Below, in pieces: positions 31,666 through 44,880 of a DNA stretch of 64,000 bases. Every line of letters begins with the position of its first letter. The stretch's first letter is position 1. The position numbers and the translations under genes are program-made. Where the stretch lies: the NCBI GenBank assembly GCA_017654935.2, contig CM065684.1, positions 60,480,786-60,544,785 on the forward strand. The letters are read 5' to 3'. Source of the DNA: Phymorhynchus buccinoides. Lineage: Eukaryota; Mollusca; Gastropoda; Neogastropoda; Raphitomidae. The notes beneath the pieces are model-generated. The model did not search any database. It was not told the DNA's origin and saw only the letters and a list, made by a program, of their open reading frames with translations.

Positions 31666-31835
31666 GTACTTTTCGGACTATAGGGCGATACTTTTCCCAG
31701 ACTGAGACCCCCGCGCCTTATATTATGACTTCTAAAATAGTAAGAAGATATAATAACAGAATCTGAATTTGGTGTAAAATTTGGGGGGTGGGCCTTACGA
31801 TCAGGTCAGCAGTATTAGTCAGAAAAATAGGGTAA
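31666..31835. mobile_element. Diverged MITE related to 14963-15120
   Basis: accgtacttttcggactata, gcgccttatattatgac and acagaatctgaatttggtg correspond to the intronic MITE. Confidence 0.7.
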
Positions 31836-32024
31836 GTGTAGATGTTGGGTTTTTAACACAGAATGTTGCACATCAATGGGAGTTTATTCATTATTTATAC
31901 CTGTGATGTTTCGGGGTATATTTACACATATTTACTTTCTTGATTGTAAAATTTGTGCGCACAGCTTTGAGACGTGGTAAAAGAATATCTCTAGTTTACA
32001 CTGTTCTGCCATGCAGGTTCTGAT

Positions 32025-32400
32025 CTAGAGGGAGCTGAACAGCAATAGGTCTTTCGGAGAAGAGACTCTAGGGAAAGCTGGGCAGCAGAAGGTCTTCAGA
32101 GAAGAAACTCTAGGGAGAGCTGGACAGCAGGTCTTCAGAAAAAACAATCTTTCGGGAGAGCTGGACAGCAGAATGTTTTCAGAAAACCCCCATAAACTCT
32201 AGGGAGAGCTAGACAGCAGCGGGTCTTCAGAAAAAAACACTCTAGGGAGAGCTGGACAGGAGAACGTCTTACGAAAATCATTAAATTCTAGGGATTTTAT
32301 TTTTAGTTCTTTAGAAATACAAACTCTACGGAGAGCTGGACAGAACAGGTCTTCAGAGAAGACAGAAACTCTAGGGAGAGCTGGACACTATTGGGTCTTG
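32025..32400 (+). repeat. Degenerate ~55-bp tandem repeat, ~8 units
   Basis: Units share actctagggagagctggaca and caggtcttcagagaag with many indels; an old array. Confidence 0.85.
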
Positions 32401-33464
32401 CTCTTCAGTAGTGTTGTTTCGCAATACATTTTTTTATATATCAGAAATATGCGCCTCTGTGTAGATCTGAAAGTGCAGCAGTTGTTAATTTATTGTTGTT
32501 TGATTACCGCCCATTGTTAGTGCGCGTTGTGTTGTTACGGTAGTCTACTCATTTTGTCTACCTTTCTTTTGTTTAGCCTAATGTGCGGGGCGTTCTTGTT
32601 CTAATCGGCATTGTGCAGTTTTTGTAGTTTATGTACATGCACTATGGTTTGGTGGCTTGGTTACTGTCAGCCTTAGGTGCTGTAGTTCAAACTGAACAAA
32701 TAGGCGTTTTCTTTCTTTTCTATAGTTTCTTTTATAAATAGGAATGATGAAATTGTATTGATTTTTTAAGCAATGTAGTATAGGATCACTTAAGGGAATC
32801 AAAGATGGAAAAACTAATTAAAAAAAAAATCATTTATGTATTTAATAATATATTGTTTTCTGTATTTGTTGTTGTATAATGGAATTATTCTTTTGAGTTA
32901 GATGAAGTGATTGTGGAGCCTTTTTTGTAACCTTTCTTTTATTTGCTTTTAAAGAAGAAGAAAATTGATAGGGATTAGGATAGGCAAAGGTATTTTGGGA
33001 ATGTGTGTTTAAAAAATATTTAAGGTGGCAAAGCTACATGAATGCTTGCAGAATTAGTTTTACGGATACCTTTAAGGATTAAAGTTTTATTTAGGAATTG
33101 ATTGCAAAGACTAATCCCGTTTATTAATCATTCTTTTTGTTCTTTTGTAAAGAAACAACAATTGCAAATAGATTTTAGTGTATATTATTTTTCTTTCTCT
33201 TCATCAAAATTGGTATTAAGAGAAACAAGTTTAGGCCAATGAAATTATATTTAACGAGAAGAAACGTTATTTTGCAAGTCTTCTGAGAGGACGAGGGATT
33301 TAGATTCAGACTGACAGCTAGTCTAGCAGAAATGACTCGTAAGTTATTTAGTGTGCGACTGGCTGTTTGTTGTATGCGGCTATTTATTTTGGTTTTGTTT
33401 ATGTTCAGTGTATTGATTTGGAAAGTGCCTTCAAGCGCTAACAAAGACGTTGGGCTTCCTTCCT
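32401..33464. other. AT-rich DNA, nothing recognised
   Basis: T-rich, no frame with a recognisable family. Confidence 0.45.
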
Positions 33465-33650
33465 TTAAAGGTGCAGTCCGGCGGGTGAGCGATTGTTTTC
33501 GTTTTGCACCTCTGCGGTGGAACAGGTTTGGGGGGAAAGAAAATGGCGCCCATTCTAATGATAGGAAGCCATTTTCTTTCCCCCCAAACCTGTTCCACCG
33601 CAGAGTTGCAAAACGAAAACAATCGCTCACCCGCCGGACTGCACCTTTAA
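33465..33650. mobile_element. TTAA-flanked palindromic MITE, 186 bp
   Basis: Both ends read TTAAAGGTGCAGTCCGGCGG on their own strand; the ~80-bp arms are nearly perfect complements with one 3-bp indel near the middle of the arm and a short loop (cattctaatgatagg). The TTAA border suggests piggyBac or Kolobok-type mobilisation. Confidence 0.9.
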
Positions 33651-34696
33651 GCATGCCCCAGCACCTCTGCAATGTAAACAGAAGCTGATTTCCTTCCTAA
33701 ATTATTTCTTTTTACACTGTAAATTATCCTGCACTTTCAATATTTTTCACTCTGACAGATTTTAAGTTTGTCGGCTGTATAAGATTTAGTTGCTTGAAAA
33801 GCAGAGCTTAGCTTTTTAGTGGTTGCATGCGTTTCATTTCTTCAAAGGCATGCTCAAAGCTGAATTCTTTCAGTCTTAAAACAGCTTGCCCTTTTGTTTG
33901 CTGGTTTTGTTTCCATACATGTTTTTTGTTGTTGTATTCTCTTTTGTCTTGTGCATTTATTTCATTTCCTTCTTCTATGCAAGCGTCAAACAGCAGTATT
34001 ATTTTGTCAGACGTAAGTAGGGCAAGGATGAAACTGCTTCGGTCATACTGTTATCAACAGGTCTGATGTCTTCTGAGCTGTTGAATTGCTCTTCCTTCTA
34101 CCAGCACCCATGCTAGCATGAGTGGGCTTAGTTCAAACGTATTTTCAAGGCTTATGTCATCACAGTCAGGAAAGGTATAATAATGTTTACATTTAAAAAA
34201 AAAAAATGTTTTGTTAGCCGGTGTCCAAATAATTTTCCTGATAATAAGTGTACGCTTAGATTATTATTACATTGTATGAACTCATGTAATTTCAAGGTTA
34301 CTGTGTTGATGTAATTTTGAATGCTTTTGTTTTGCATGAGTAATCTAATTTTTTTAAAGTGTGAGTTACATATGGGTGTGCAAGGCAATTTGATTTTTTA
34401 AGGATGAGTTACACAAGGGTCGATGTAATTTCAAAATTGTATCGTGTAGTGTAATTATAATGCTTTTTCGTTACAAGTAATGTAATTTTAAGTTTTTGTT
34501 AAATGTGGACCGATGTAATTTCAATATTATTGTAATTTTAAGGCTGTAGTGTGTTGCATGGGTAGTGTAATTTCAAGGTTATTTTATTGTATGAGTTAAA
34601 GTAATGTTAACGTCATACTGTTATCTATTTTTTCTAGATTTCAAAGAAAGAGCTTTGATCTGTATTAGGGAACGTTGATAAGTGAGAGTGTGTGTG

Positions 34697-34736
<40 letters not shown>

Positions 34737-36585
34737 TGTTTGTGAGAATGATATCTTGCGCTTAGGTTTAGTTACTTGTTAACAAACTAACTGTAGAAGT
34801 AGAACAAGACATTATGCCTGTATTCTCAGTGCCTGTCTCAGTAAGCAAGAAGGAGTTAGAGTTGTTAAGTGATGCATGCTTGAACTGTCATTACAGTGTG
34901 TCTGTGTCGTCATACTTTGTCCAGCTCCCATCAAAATAAATGTTAAACTAAATGAATGCATTGGAGAAAACTCCAGCTTGGCTGTCCAGTCAGTCTCAAA
35001 CGGTCAGCTTCAGGTTCAAATAGTGATTAGTGTGGATTAGTATTATGCTTTTTAGAAATGTTACTTTAAAAAAAAAATTGGTATAATTAGGCTGTCCGTT
35101 TATCACTGGAGGTCAATTTGGTTGAGTTGTGTTTCGTTCGCCATTGATCATGATGACTTGCAGATTATATTTTGTTCGGCGAATGGTGAAAGTTGTTTTG
35201 ACTTGATGCATTATTGTGTATTGATCTGTAATGTCATGATGATAATGATGTCGCGCAGTGAGAAACGGCATGCTGCGCCGTAGCTCCCCAGCATGTTTGA
35301 TTGGACCATGCCAAGGAATGTGATTATTTGTTGAATCACCCCAAGACACGTGCTGATTGATTGGACCCTACCAAGGAATGTGATTATTTGTTGAATCACC
35401 CCAAGACACACGCTGATTGATGATCTTCCAATTCAACATTGACAAGAAAAACGAACACAAGGACAGTGGAAAGGGTAAACTAAACTGAAAAAGTGCGGTT
35501 GAGATTTTAAAAAAATTTCTTTTGTTTTTTGATGGGATGGAGGTTGAAACATGATACAGTTTCCCCCGCACCCTCCTTAGTTCAATGTTCAGCCTGTGTT
35601 CCGCATGAACCCTGCATGTTCCACTTTGAGCTGTGTGCGAGTGTCAACTACTTAAAACAAAAAAAGTGGATTTAAACTGCTTTATGACTGACCAAAGTTA
35701 TAAAAACAAAGTAATATTATCCAGCTGAAGGAAGACTAACCTCATTTATAAAACTGAAAATACTGGTTTGTGAAGTTTGGGGTTTTATATATCAATCGGA
35801 GTAAATATGAATGTGAAGATTTTATCGCTTTGAAAACGATTGTGTACATATAGCTCTTGATGTCAAATAGAAGCCGTATGGATTGAGTGTTCGACTGCGG
35901 AGCTGGTATTTGACAGTCAGAACCTCTCACGGCTTTGAAAAGTCTCCTTCTGCGGTGAAAAATAGTGCCTGGTTGAGCAAAGGAAAAAGGGGGGGAGGGA
36001 GACCAAAGGTAATTTATGGCCATGTAGAACTAAGAAGACCCTGTCAATCTCTTCATTCGTTCGCTGCAATTATGGTCCAGGGACTAGACCTTTTAACGAA
36101 AACAAAGTTTATAACCTTGTAAAGTTTGTCCAGAGTTTTAGCCCTATGAAAAATTGTGATTGCCGACAATCCGCTAGGCTCTGTTAACGCAGAGTGTCCT
36201 GGTGGCAAAAGATTATCATAGAATTTTACCTAAAGAAAGAATTTGGATTTGTTTATGCCTGAAAGTATATCATTTTGATTTGTTCTACAGTTTTTTTCTC
36301 TTTCTTTTTGATTAAAACAATTCAAAATGACTTCAGTTGGATTAATTTTTTTGGTCTGTCGAGAAGACGGAATTCTTTTTTAAAAGTTTTTTGAGACGTT
36401 GATTTCTTACACATTGATTTCTTTTCCCCAAAACAGGAGCAATGGTTTTATTTTTGTTCCTTTTGATTTTTGTTCTCGTCAGAAGGTTGACGCGTTTTTT
36501 ATTTTTATTTCGTTGTTAGGTCAAAGAGAGACTGCCCTTTTTGTTCCGATCTTGGCGTTGACACAGGAAGTTTGGCGCACCCCAT
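33651..36585. other. T/A-rich DNA, no gene recognised
   Basis: Contains (GA)n at 34699-34733 and a 2x tandem (ccaaggaatgtgattatttg ttgaatcaccccaagacac) at 35311-35408. Possible distal Smaug 3' UTR. Confidence 0.45.
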
Positions 36586-37068
36586 TGTGTTAGTTTTTTT
36601 TACAGGCTAAAAGGCTGCAAGTCAGAGCAGTATTAGTTACATGTACTTTCTTTTCCATTGTGTTAGGTTTTTTTACAGGCTAAAAAGCTGCAAGTCAGAG
36701 CAGTATTAGTTACTTTCTTTTCCATTTTGTTAGGTTTTTTTACAGGCTAAAAAGCTGCAAGTCAGAGCAGTATTAGTTACTTTCTTTTCCATTGTGTTAG
36801 GTTTTTTTACAGGCTAAAAAGCTGCAAGTCAGAGCAGTATTAGTTACTTTCTTTTCCATTGTGTTAGTTTTTTTTACAGGCTAAAAAGCTGCAAGTCAGA
36901 GCAGTATTAGTTACTTTCTTTTCCATTGTGTTAGGTTTTTTTTACAGGCTAAAAAGCTGCAAGTCAGAGCAGTATTAGTTACTTTCTTTTCAATTGTGTT
37001 AGGTTTTTTACAGGCTAAAAAGCTGCAAGTCAGAGCAGTATTAGTTACTTTCTTTTCCATTTTGTTCC
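36586..37068 (+). repeat. 68-bp tandem repeat x7
   Basis: Units share aaaaagctgcaagtcagagc, agtattagttactttctttt and ccattgtgttaggttt with poly-T length changes. Confidence 0.95.
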
Positions 37069-38473
37069 GTTTGAAATAGAGGCGTGTGTTTTGTTCCTGA
37101 CTGTTTTGCCCAGCAATGCACCAGGACCGTGCGTGGTTGGAATCAATCGATTCAAGTCTTTCTGTTTGTTGGGGAAGGTCTGCACAGGATTTTCTTTGTG
37201 ATGATTTTTAGTTTCTTTTTTACGGGGAACCTCCGGGACAGACAGTTCCCGACAGGTCTCCCCGTTCGTGTTTTGACGAAAACGTTGTGACGATGACGTT
37301 TGTGGACCTGTCCAGGCAGACAGCAAATCAGATTTCAGTTTACTTTGTCGTGTCCAGGTGACACTTTGAATCACGATCGCGTGGGTGGAGAGTATGCGCC
37401 CACAGTTGACCGTTTTTTGTTTTTGGTTGTTTTCTTTGCTCTTGATTCAAACGTTTTTACTTTTGTCTTTAACTTTTTTTTGTTTCCACCAAGTTGCTGT
37501 TTGTTTCCACCAAGTTTCTGTTTGTTGCAGTTTATTGTTAAGACGCATTGTGATCATGTCAAACACCAAGTCTAAGATAAATTCGGATTATAAAAAAAAT
37601 TAAACATTGTTTATAGACATCGTTTCCTTTGCAAGTATTATGAAGAAGTGATGCAGTATGTTTCAATGCGTTTTAAATGGTAACAACTCTCATGCCTTGG
37701 TTCACATTTTCTGTTTTATCCTTTGCTGGGTCAGAATTGTCAACGTTGATTCAGTTGACTTCCGAGGTTTTGTGGACTTTTGATTTAAAATCATCTTGCA
37801 TAAAAATACATGTTGAGAGAAAATTGACGCATGGTAGTTTTGTTACAATCATGACAATAGAAATGTGTTGATTTATAACCAAATGAAATGAAAGGAAATG
37901 TGGGACCCGTTTTTGGTCCGATTGTTGGGGTCAGAAGAGATTGACGAGCTAAAGCAGATTATTTCATTCAAGTTTGCTCAACTGGTTGTCTGAACTGTTA
38001 AGGGACAGCCACACGTCCACTAAAATCGCACGACTGTACGATACGATTCAATCACGTGGTCTCAATGCGCCAATCACATTTGTTCTTAGAGACCATGTGA
38101 TCAAATCGTAGCGCTTTATGTTCAGTTCATATCTTTAAGACGAGTTTGTTGCCAGTTTGGTACGCCGGGTTCTGTTCAGTTGCGGACAGATTGGAGAAGG
38201 AAGAACGGAGCAAAAGAATTGATCCATTTTCATTCTGTTGAATTGCAGACTTTGTAGTTACTGGTTCATTGTTTTTCATTAAGCAAGATTAGACACACAC
38301 CCGAAAAAAAGAGAAAAAAGAAGTAGTGGGACTACTTTTGATAACTGCACAGACAAACTTACAAAGTGAAATTTTGGTTTTTGTTTGCTTTTTGTCGGAG
38401 GGGGGATAAAAAAAAAAGAACAAAGCAGCTCTTTGTTTTTGTTTCTTTCAAGTCAAAGTCAGTGGCATTCAGG
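37069..38473. other. T-rich DNA, no gene recognised
   Basis: Strong T over A bias on the + strand in 37190-37530. A weak hairpin (cacgtggtctcaatgcgcca / agagaccatgtgatc) lies near 38050-38105. Confidence 0.45.
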
Positions 38474-38476
38474 CAA

Positions 38477-38622
38477 ATTGAGAAAAATGAAGTTAGCATG
38501 GTCATATTGAGAAAAATGAAGTTAGCATGGTCATATTGAGAAAAATGAAGTTAGCATGGTCATATTGAGAAAAATGAAGTTAGCATGGTCATATTGAGAA
38601 AAATGAAGTTAGCATGGTCATA
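38477..38622 (+). repeat. 29-bp tandem repeat x5
   Basis: Perfect units of ttgagaaaaatgaagttagc atggtcata. Confidence 0.97.
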
Positions 38623-40566
38623 TTTTTTAACTAAAACAAAACCAGAACAAGATAATTGTACTTTTTAGTATTAAAGGGGGGTGATCATTTCTGAGTGAAG
38701 AGACAACAGAATAGTTAAGAGATTGTTAGGATGTTGAGAGTGACCCCATTGTCTGTCCTACTTCTATGGCTCAGCAGCCCGTTTACAAAGAAGTGAATCT
38801 ACTACTGTACCCCAATAATCGACTAAACAGGTCGCCATATCGTTAGTTACCACCCTTTTAAAAATATTTGTTATACTACCAACAAGTGTGTTGACGGCGT
38901 TCATTTGTTCTGCTGGTTTTTTTTATCATTAGCAACGTTGAGCTAATGCTTGGGTTTCTTTTGTATGTTTGTCCGTTGGTTTGTTCGCATCAAGATTGGA
39001 TCAGGTCACGCTGCCGTGTAGAGAGGTCATTGCTAGTAGTGTGAACCTACATGTTGTTAACTGAAGTGCAGAAGAAACAGAAGATAGAAGTAGAGCACAT
39101 GGAGATTCACAGAATAAGGCAAAACGTTTTGGAGAAAAAAAATCGTGATTAGGTTTTGGGTATTGGAAAAGATTCAAGAAATGACTGTGGTTTATTCATA
39201 AAGGGCAAATGGTTCTGACCTTGTATTGAGCAAAGGAGATATTGTTTTGTGGCCCTTTTTTTATATTTATCAATTTTATTTATTTTGGGGGGATGGGGAA
39301 ACATGAAAGAAACACTTGGGTGAATATAATAAATTCAACAGTTTTCAACTTGAAAAGCCTTCATCTTATGGAAATGAATACCGATATGACTAGTAATATA
39401 GTTTATTTTTTATTTTTTTTAAAGCAAAATGTGAATTTTGTGTCAACTTTAAGGGGTGCACCTTGTAGTCAAGTGCACCTTGTAGTCAAGTGCACCTTGT
39501 AGTCAAAACAACCAACCCCCAAACAACAGTTCTTGCTAGCACAGCTTCAGCATTTTACAGGATCAATTAAGGTGGTTGACACTTGTTTTCATATTGGGGG
39601 GAAAAGGGGTGTTTTCAGTTGTAACTCGCACACGTGTGCACACACACACCATGCAATAACATAAAATAAATCAAATTGCTAAGCTTATATCAAGATCCAT
39701 TTTCTGTGATGATTCTAACAAGAATGAGATGGCAAGGAGACATACATAATTGATCATATTTTATCTTATTGAAAGCATTCACAAGTTTCATTAATTTGTC
39801 ATATTTTGTGGCCAAGTGGCTTTTGTACTTGATTCATTTCAAGCCTAACAGAATTGACAATTCTATAAACAAATTCTCTTGGTTTTGTTATACATTTGTC
39901 AATAAAAATCTTTGTGTACTTTAGCATTTTACTTACACAAAACCAAATTCCTTTTGATGGTTAAAAAAAAAAGGATGATCGTCATACTGTAATTGATGAA
40001 ATGTTCACAAAAATAAATTTCAGCTGTTGTGATTGTTCTGATTTTGATTATAAAGAGAACAAAATTCAGTTGTTGTGTTCTTATGGTTGTGGAAAGTGGT
40101 ATCTGTATGAGTTTACATTAAAAAAACCTAAAATCATTTTACATGCGAAATTCCCCAGTTGTCAAAAGATGAATTTAAAAAACAAAATCCAGCCATTTGG
40201 AAGGGTTTGCGTTCACCGTATTTTCATGAATATGTGTTTGGAAAAAGAAATATACAAGTGTCGATTCTTCGTGGTACATTTTGCACAGAGGAAAGCATGC
40301 GATGTTAAAAGGCATGCTTTTGCTTTTATGCCCTTCTTAAAACAAATTATTGTAATCGTGTTTAATCCAGAAAGGATTACTGTGATCTCTTGAGTAAGTG
40401 CCATCCTACATGGAGTCAGCCTACTTCGTCTGTAAACGTTTTTTCTTTAACGCTTAGGGCCTGTGCGCATTAGATCCACAAGCTCCGTTCAGAAACCCCA
40501 TTCGTTCATATGAGAAATAAGCGGGTGAGGTTGCGGGTGAGCTTCCACGTCCACATATTTCTTATA
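38623..40566. other. AT-rich DNA with an 18-bp x3 repeat
   Basis: 39457-39507 has three units of gtgcaccttgtagtcaa. 40001-40393 is an open frame (starting MFTKINFSCCDCSDFDYKEN) with no recognised family; it is Lys/Phe/Ile-rich and I do not call it a gene. Confidence 0.5.
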
Positions 40567-40567
40567 C

Positions 40568-40788
40568 ATGGATGCAACCTTGCCTCGGATACGAGGCGGC
40601 GCCTGCTTTTCAAAATTTTGACCACAAAAAAAAAATTTGGTTCAAGGGGAAAAAAGTGTTGAATTCTCACTTTATAAGCCTGGAATAAGCTTCAAATTGA
40701 GTATGATTTTTCTTTTTTTTCTTTTCCCCCTGGACCCCTGACCCCTGCCTTGCCTGTTTTTGGATTTTCTCCAGTTGCATCCATGCTT
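40568..40788. mobile_element. MITE with CATGGATGCAAC ends, copy 3
   Basis: Ends catggatgcaac / gttgcatccatg with a flanking duplication cttata on both sides, the cleanest evidence for target duplication in this family. Confidence 0.85.
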
Positions 40789-40851
40789 ATATAAGCGAAT
40801 GGAGTTTCCGTACGGAAGTTGCAGATTTAATGTCCGCAGTCCCTTAGTTGG

Positions 40852-41050
40852 CACATTTTCAATCTGCACCAGCATCTATTTTGTATGCTTAGATGGCACA
40901 TTCTCAATCAGCACCAGCATCTATTTTGTATGCTTAGATGGCATATTCTCAATCTGCACCGGCATCTATTTTGTATGCTTAGATGGCATATTCTCAATCT
41001 GCACCAGCATCTATTTTGTATGCTTAGATGGCACACATTCTCAATCAGCA
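40852..41050 (+). repeat. 45-bp tandem repeat x4
   Basis: Units share caccagcatctattttgtat and gcttagatggca; 45 bp keeps a 15-residue repeat open, but no gene context supports translation. Confidence 0.93.
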
Positions 41051-42421
41051 CTCTTATCTGTCATCATTCAGTGTGTTGGCCTATGTAATTAGCAAAACGC
41101 ACTCACTGCACTTTCACCAGCTTTAAAGTTGTGTTTTTGTCAGTCATCCTGTAGTTTGAAGAAAACTGCGCCGTTAAACGTTTTGTCGTGCACTGAATTA
41201 ACCACACCTGAGTTTTTAAAGAGGGTTTCTTTTTACCGCTTGGACATTTTGGCTTTATCAATTGTAGGTTAGTATTGCATTTAAAAATCAAGAATCATCC
41301 GTAATTATCCTTTGACTGCAGTAAAATTATGTTATCACTTTTCAATCATTTGCTTTGCCATTGGAGGGGATTTGAGCAAGGCTTTTGGTTTCCATTTTTG
41401 CTACCAAGGCACATTCTGTCCCTACCCCACCCTTTTTTCTCCTTTAAATGTTAATACTAGTTTTTCTTTTAAGAACAATACATAATGCTTTTTAGCCTCG
41501 ATTAGATGTAGTGAGTACATATCTAACAGCATAATGTCACTTTTGTCACCTTTTTTTGTCACCAAATCATCTCATGTCTGCGTTTGTCATATTTTAACAT
41601 TACATATGGAATTGATTTTTTGTGTTTGTTTTTAAAGCAAACTTGCGATTATCCCACTTTTCCCATCACTTGTCAGTGGAGGTTGATATTTCCTTCATGA
41701 TTTCACTGTACATATTGAATCTTCCAGGACTATTTTTGTTGCAAAATATTCTTGGCTATCATACTTTTCCATCACTCACAAATCATCATAAGAATCTATT
41801 TTTAACATACTTTCAACACGCATTGTTCGTTCAGCCCACTTTTTAAAAATTACAAAGTGCTATAAAGATTTTTCATCATTTTATCGTCAAATCAGATATT
41901 TTTCCGTGGATATAATTTTGAATTGTCTGTAACCCCTCTTCTCATACCATCGTCTTGACGACACAGGTGTCGTCGCCCCGCTACCTTGACAACCAACGCA
42001 GGTTACGTTGATGGTCAATGGCTTCTTTTTTTCCGGTTTTGTTTCAGATTTTTTATTTTGATGACTGAGAGAGGTTGGTACAAGGAAAGATGTAACCTGG
42101 GTTCTCTGAACTCCCCTCCCCCCCCCCTTTTTTGTTGTTGTTCCCCAATGTTTTGCTCGCTCTTGAAGTTGAAGTGAGCCTTACGGCTGTGTTGATTTTT
42201 TAAAACTTTTTTTTGGGTTTGTGCCAATTTTCATTTTTATTTTGTTTGGCTTCCTGTTCAAAGTTAGCAGCAGAGTTCAATCATGTGCCTACTGTGACGT
42301 CGTCGACGATGATGATGATGTTTTTGGGGCCTCGAAGGTGAGGTCTGTTGATGTTGCGCTATTAGCAGTGACCTGAGAGGTGTGCCTCCCCGTCTTGATG
42401 TGAAGCCACGTTGATGGTGGA
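41051..42421. other. T-rich DNA, no gene recognised
   Basis: Possible distal 3' UTR leading to the AATAAA at 42422. Confidence 0.4.
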
Positions 42422-42427
42422 AATAAA
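42422..42427 (+). promoter_or_regulatory. Candidate polyadenylation signal AATAAA
   Basis: The hexamer is followed about 20-60 bases on by GT-rich DNA (gtgttgtgttgcctttgtgc, gtgggtggtg), the usual downstream element. After it the sequence switches to dispersed repeats. It could end the Smaug transcript, implying a ~21 kb 3' UTR; other AATAAA motifs upstream could be used instead. Confidence 0.4.
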
Positions 42428-42534
42428 GTTTTCATGTTATAGCATTCAAAATGACCTACAGTGTTGTGTTGCCTTTGTGCTGTGGGTGGTGAAAGTGTTG
42501 GTGATCATTTCTTCCTGTTCCGAGATGTAATGTA

Positions 42535-42770
42535 TGCTAGTCTGTCATTTCCGACGATGACTGCCAGATAGCAGAGGGGGCAGCTGCTATTCCGGCGAGC
42601 TGGGCGAGAATTTGTTAGTGGAGATGCCTTGCCCAGGGTACATCCCCACTCTCTCGGCCAAAGGGATTTGAGGATACAGCTGGCATTGAGGAAGGTCCCC
42701 AAAGGCCAGCCCATCCGCGCACCAGAGCCTCCTCGTTCGAGTCATAATCTTCCACAAGAGACTAAACTGT
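42535..42770 (-). repeat. Dispersed repeat X, reversed copy
   Basis: Complement of 1829-1968, extended by ~100 bp (cagctggcattgaggaaggt ... cctcgttcgagtcat). Confidence 0.75.
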
Positions 42771-42964
42771 ACCATGGTTTTCCATTACTGTAGAAAATCA
42801 TCTATTGTACAGCTCTCATGTTACTGTTGGCCCCTACTACAGGCTAGTGTCAACCAACGATAAAAGCCATTTGAGTAGAGGGCTGAGATGTGATGCCATG
42901 TGGATAATGACCACGAGGATGTTGGTGTGTTTATGCTTGGGTGTGAGTGAGTAGTGTAGTGACC

Positions 42965-43175
42965 CTAGCAACTTCCTCTAATCTCTCTCTATTTCACTCT
43001 GCTGGTTTCTTTTCTTACTGTCATCTACTATTTTTTCTGCCTTATTGGTCCATTTATGTCTTATTTCAAAAACTCTTTAAAAAATTTGTTTTTATTTGGA
43101 CTCCTCCAAAAATAAAAGGTGTTGGCGCTGAATGCAGTGAGGAGACCATACAACTGAAGACCAGACACATGTCAA
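42965..43175 (+). repeat. R400 dispersed repeat
   Basis: aacttcctctaatctctctc, ttactgtcatctactat and ctgccttattggtccattta identify it. Confidence 0.75.
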
Positions 43176-43500
43176 TTTCACCCATTACGACCATGACTTG
43201 CAAACACGGAAGTAGTGATCATCTACTCACTGTGTGACTGGTCTCTGGGCAACTCTTGTCCCATAGGCTATGTAAATGGAACACCTTGAAATTTCAGAGA
43301 CTGACAGGACTTGTCATGATGACGCAGCATTGTCCAATCTACTGATGCATTATGACTTTGTGGCTCATGGGAGCAATGAATGGTAACCAGGCATGGTCAT
43401 TTTCAGAGAATGTTCTGAATTCAGAGAAAACTGAAAGTGAATGCAGAAAAACAAACGTCAGAAGGGGTTTTAACCTTGAGGAGATGCCCTTTCCCCAATT

Positions 43501-44000
43501 NNNNNNNNNNNNNNNNNNNNNNNNNNNNNNNNNNNNNNNNNNNNNNNNNNNNNNNNNNNNNNNNNNNNNNNNNNNNNNNNNNNNNNNNNNNNNNNNNNNN
43601 NNNNNNNNNNNNNNNNNNNNNNNNNNNNNNNNNNNNNNNNNNNNNNNNNNNNNNNNNNNNNNNNNNNNNNNNNNNNNNNNNNNNNNNNNNNNNNNNNNNN
43701 NNNNNNNNNNNNNNNNNNNNNNNNNNNNNNNNNNNNNNNNNNNNNNNNNNNNNNNNNNNNNNNNNNNNNNNNNNNNNNNNNNNNNNNNNNNNNNNNNNNN
43801 NNNNNNNNNNNNNNNNNNNNNNNNNNNNNNNNNNNNNNNNNNNNNNNNNNNNNNNNNNNNNNNNNNNNNNNNNNNNNNNNNNNNNNNNNNNNNNNNNNNN
43901 NNNNNNNNNNNNNNNNNNNNNNNNNNNNNNNNNNNNNNNNNNNNNNNNNNNNNNNNNNNNNNNNNNNNNNNNNNNNNNNNNNNNNNNNNNNNNNNNNNNN
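43501..44000. other. Assembly gap (500 N)
   Basis: Exactly 500 undetermined bases, a placeholder length; true size is unknown. Confidence 1.
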
Positions 44001-44629
44001 TCGCACCAATGCATACACTACCGCACGAGTCGCTGTGCACCTGCCACAACTCTCCCCCTTCTCTCTCTCTCCTACTCTACATCCACTCCCTTTTTCCTTC
44101 TTTCTACCCCCCCCCCCCCCTCCACTCCCCCCCTAACATTTTCAACTCATCATTGCGCGCGTACGGTCACGCGCTCAGTCCCCCCGATTTGGTGTTCTGC
44201 CGGTCATTCTTTGTTCAGCTTCTGTTAATTATTTTCCTAAACACCCGTTCCTTCTGAGAAATGGAACGATCTGTGTCAGTGCTGATTTCTTTGTGGTAGT
44301 AGCGTGGAACAACCATTGTGACAAAGCAAGGGGTGTTGCGTTGAGTTTCAACAACAACGACAACAAAAGAGTGAGGATTGTGGCCGAATGAGAGAAATGA
44401 CTATTACACAATAATGAGACGGGGGAGGAGGGAGGGGGAGGCGGGAGGGGGAGAGACGATGTGTGAGAGAGGGGGGGGGGGAGGGAGATTACGTAGGAAG
44501 TGGAAGGGAGAGGATCTAGGAAGTTGCAAAGATAATCTGCCCCTGCGAGAGTTTTTTTGGGTTTTTTTAGCAAGGATTTCCAGCTATGTTTAGTGACAAA
44601 CAAACTGCCAAGTGAAAAACAAAACAATG
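44001..44629. other. Low-complexity DNA
   Basis: Poly-C near 44107, G-rich (gggggag)n at 44420-44490; no gene. Confidence 0.6.
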
Positions 44630-44880
44630 TTAGCATTTTGAACAATGGTGAATACTCTCTTTCTATTAACTCCCCTTTCACCAAAGTTGATTGCGATACA
44701 AATCACCAAAGTGAAACAAAACAAAGCTCATTCTCGAGGGGAGCTAATTAGAAAAGAGAGTATTCACCCTTTGGTTCATTTCGTTATCTTCCTCTCTGGC
44801 CCTGACTATTTTCATTCAATGTTAGCATTGTTCAAAACACAATGCTTCAGGGGTGGACATTTTGCAACTGTGAACGTTTG
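44630..44880. repeat. Foldback sequence
   Basis: gaatactctctttctattaa ctcccc and ggggagctaattagaaaagagagtattc are inverted copies; acaatgttagcattttgaac and its partner near 44818-44836 extend the arms. Confidence 0.75.

Noticed and set aside
40001..40393. 130-codon frame in T-rich DNA
   Set aside because: No recognised motif, AT-rich codon use typical of random frames here, no splice or promoter context.
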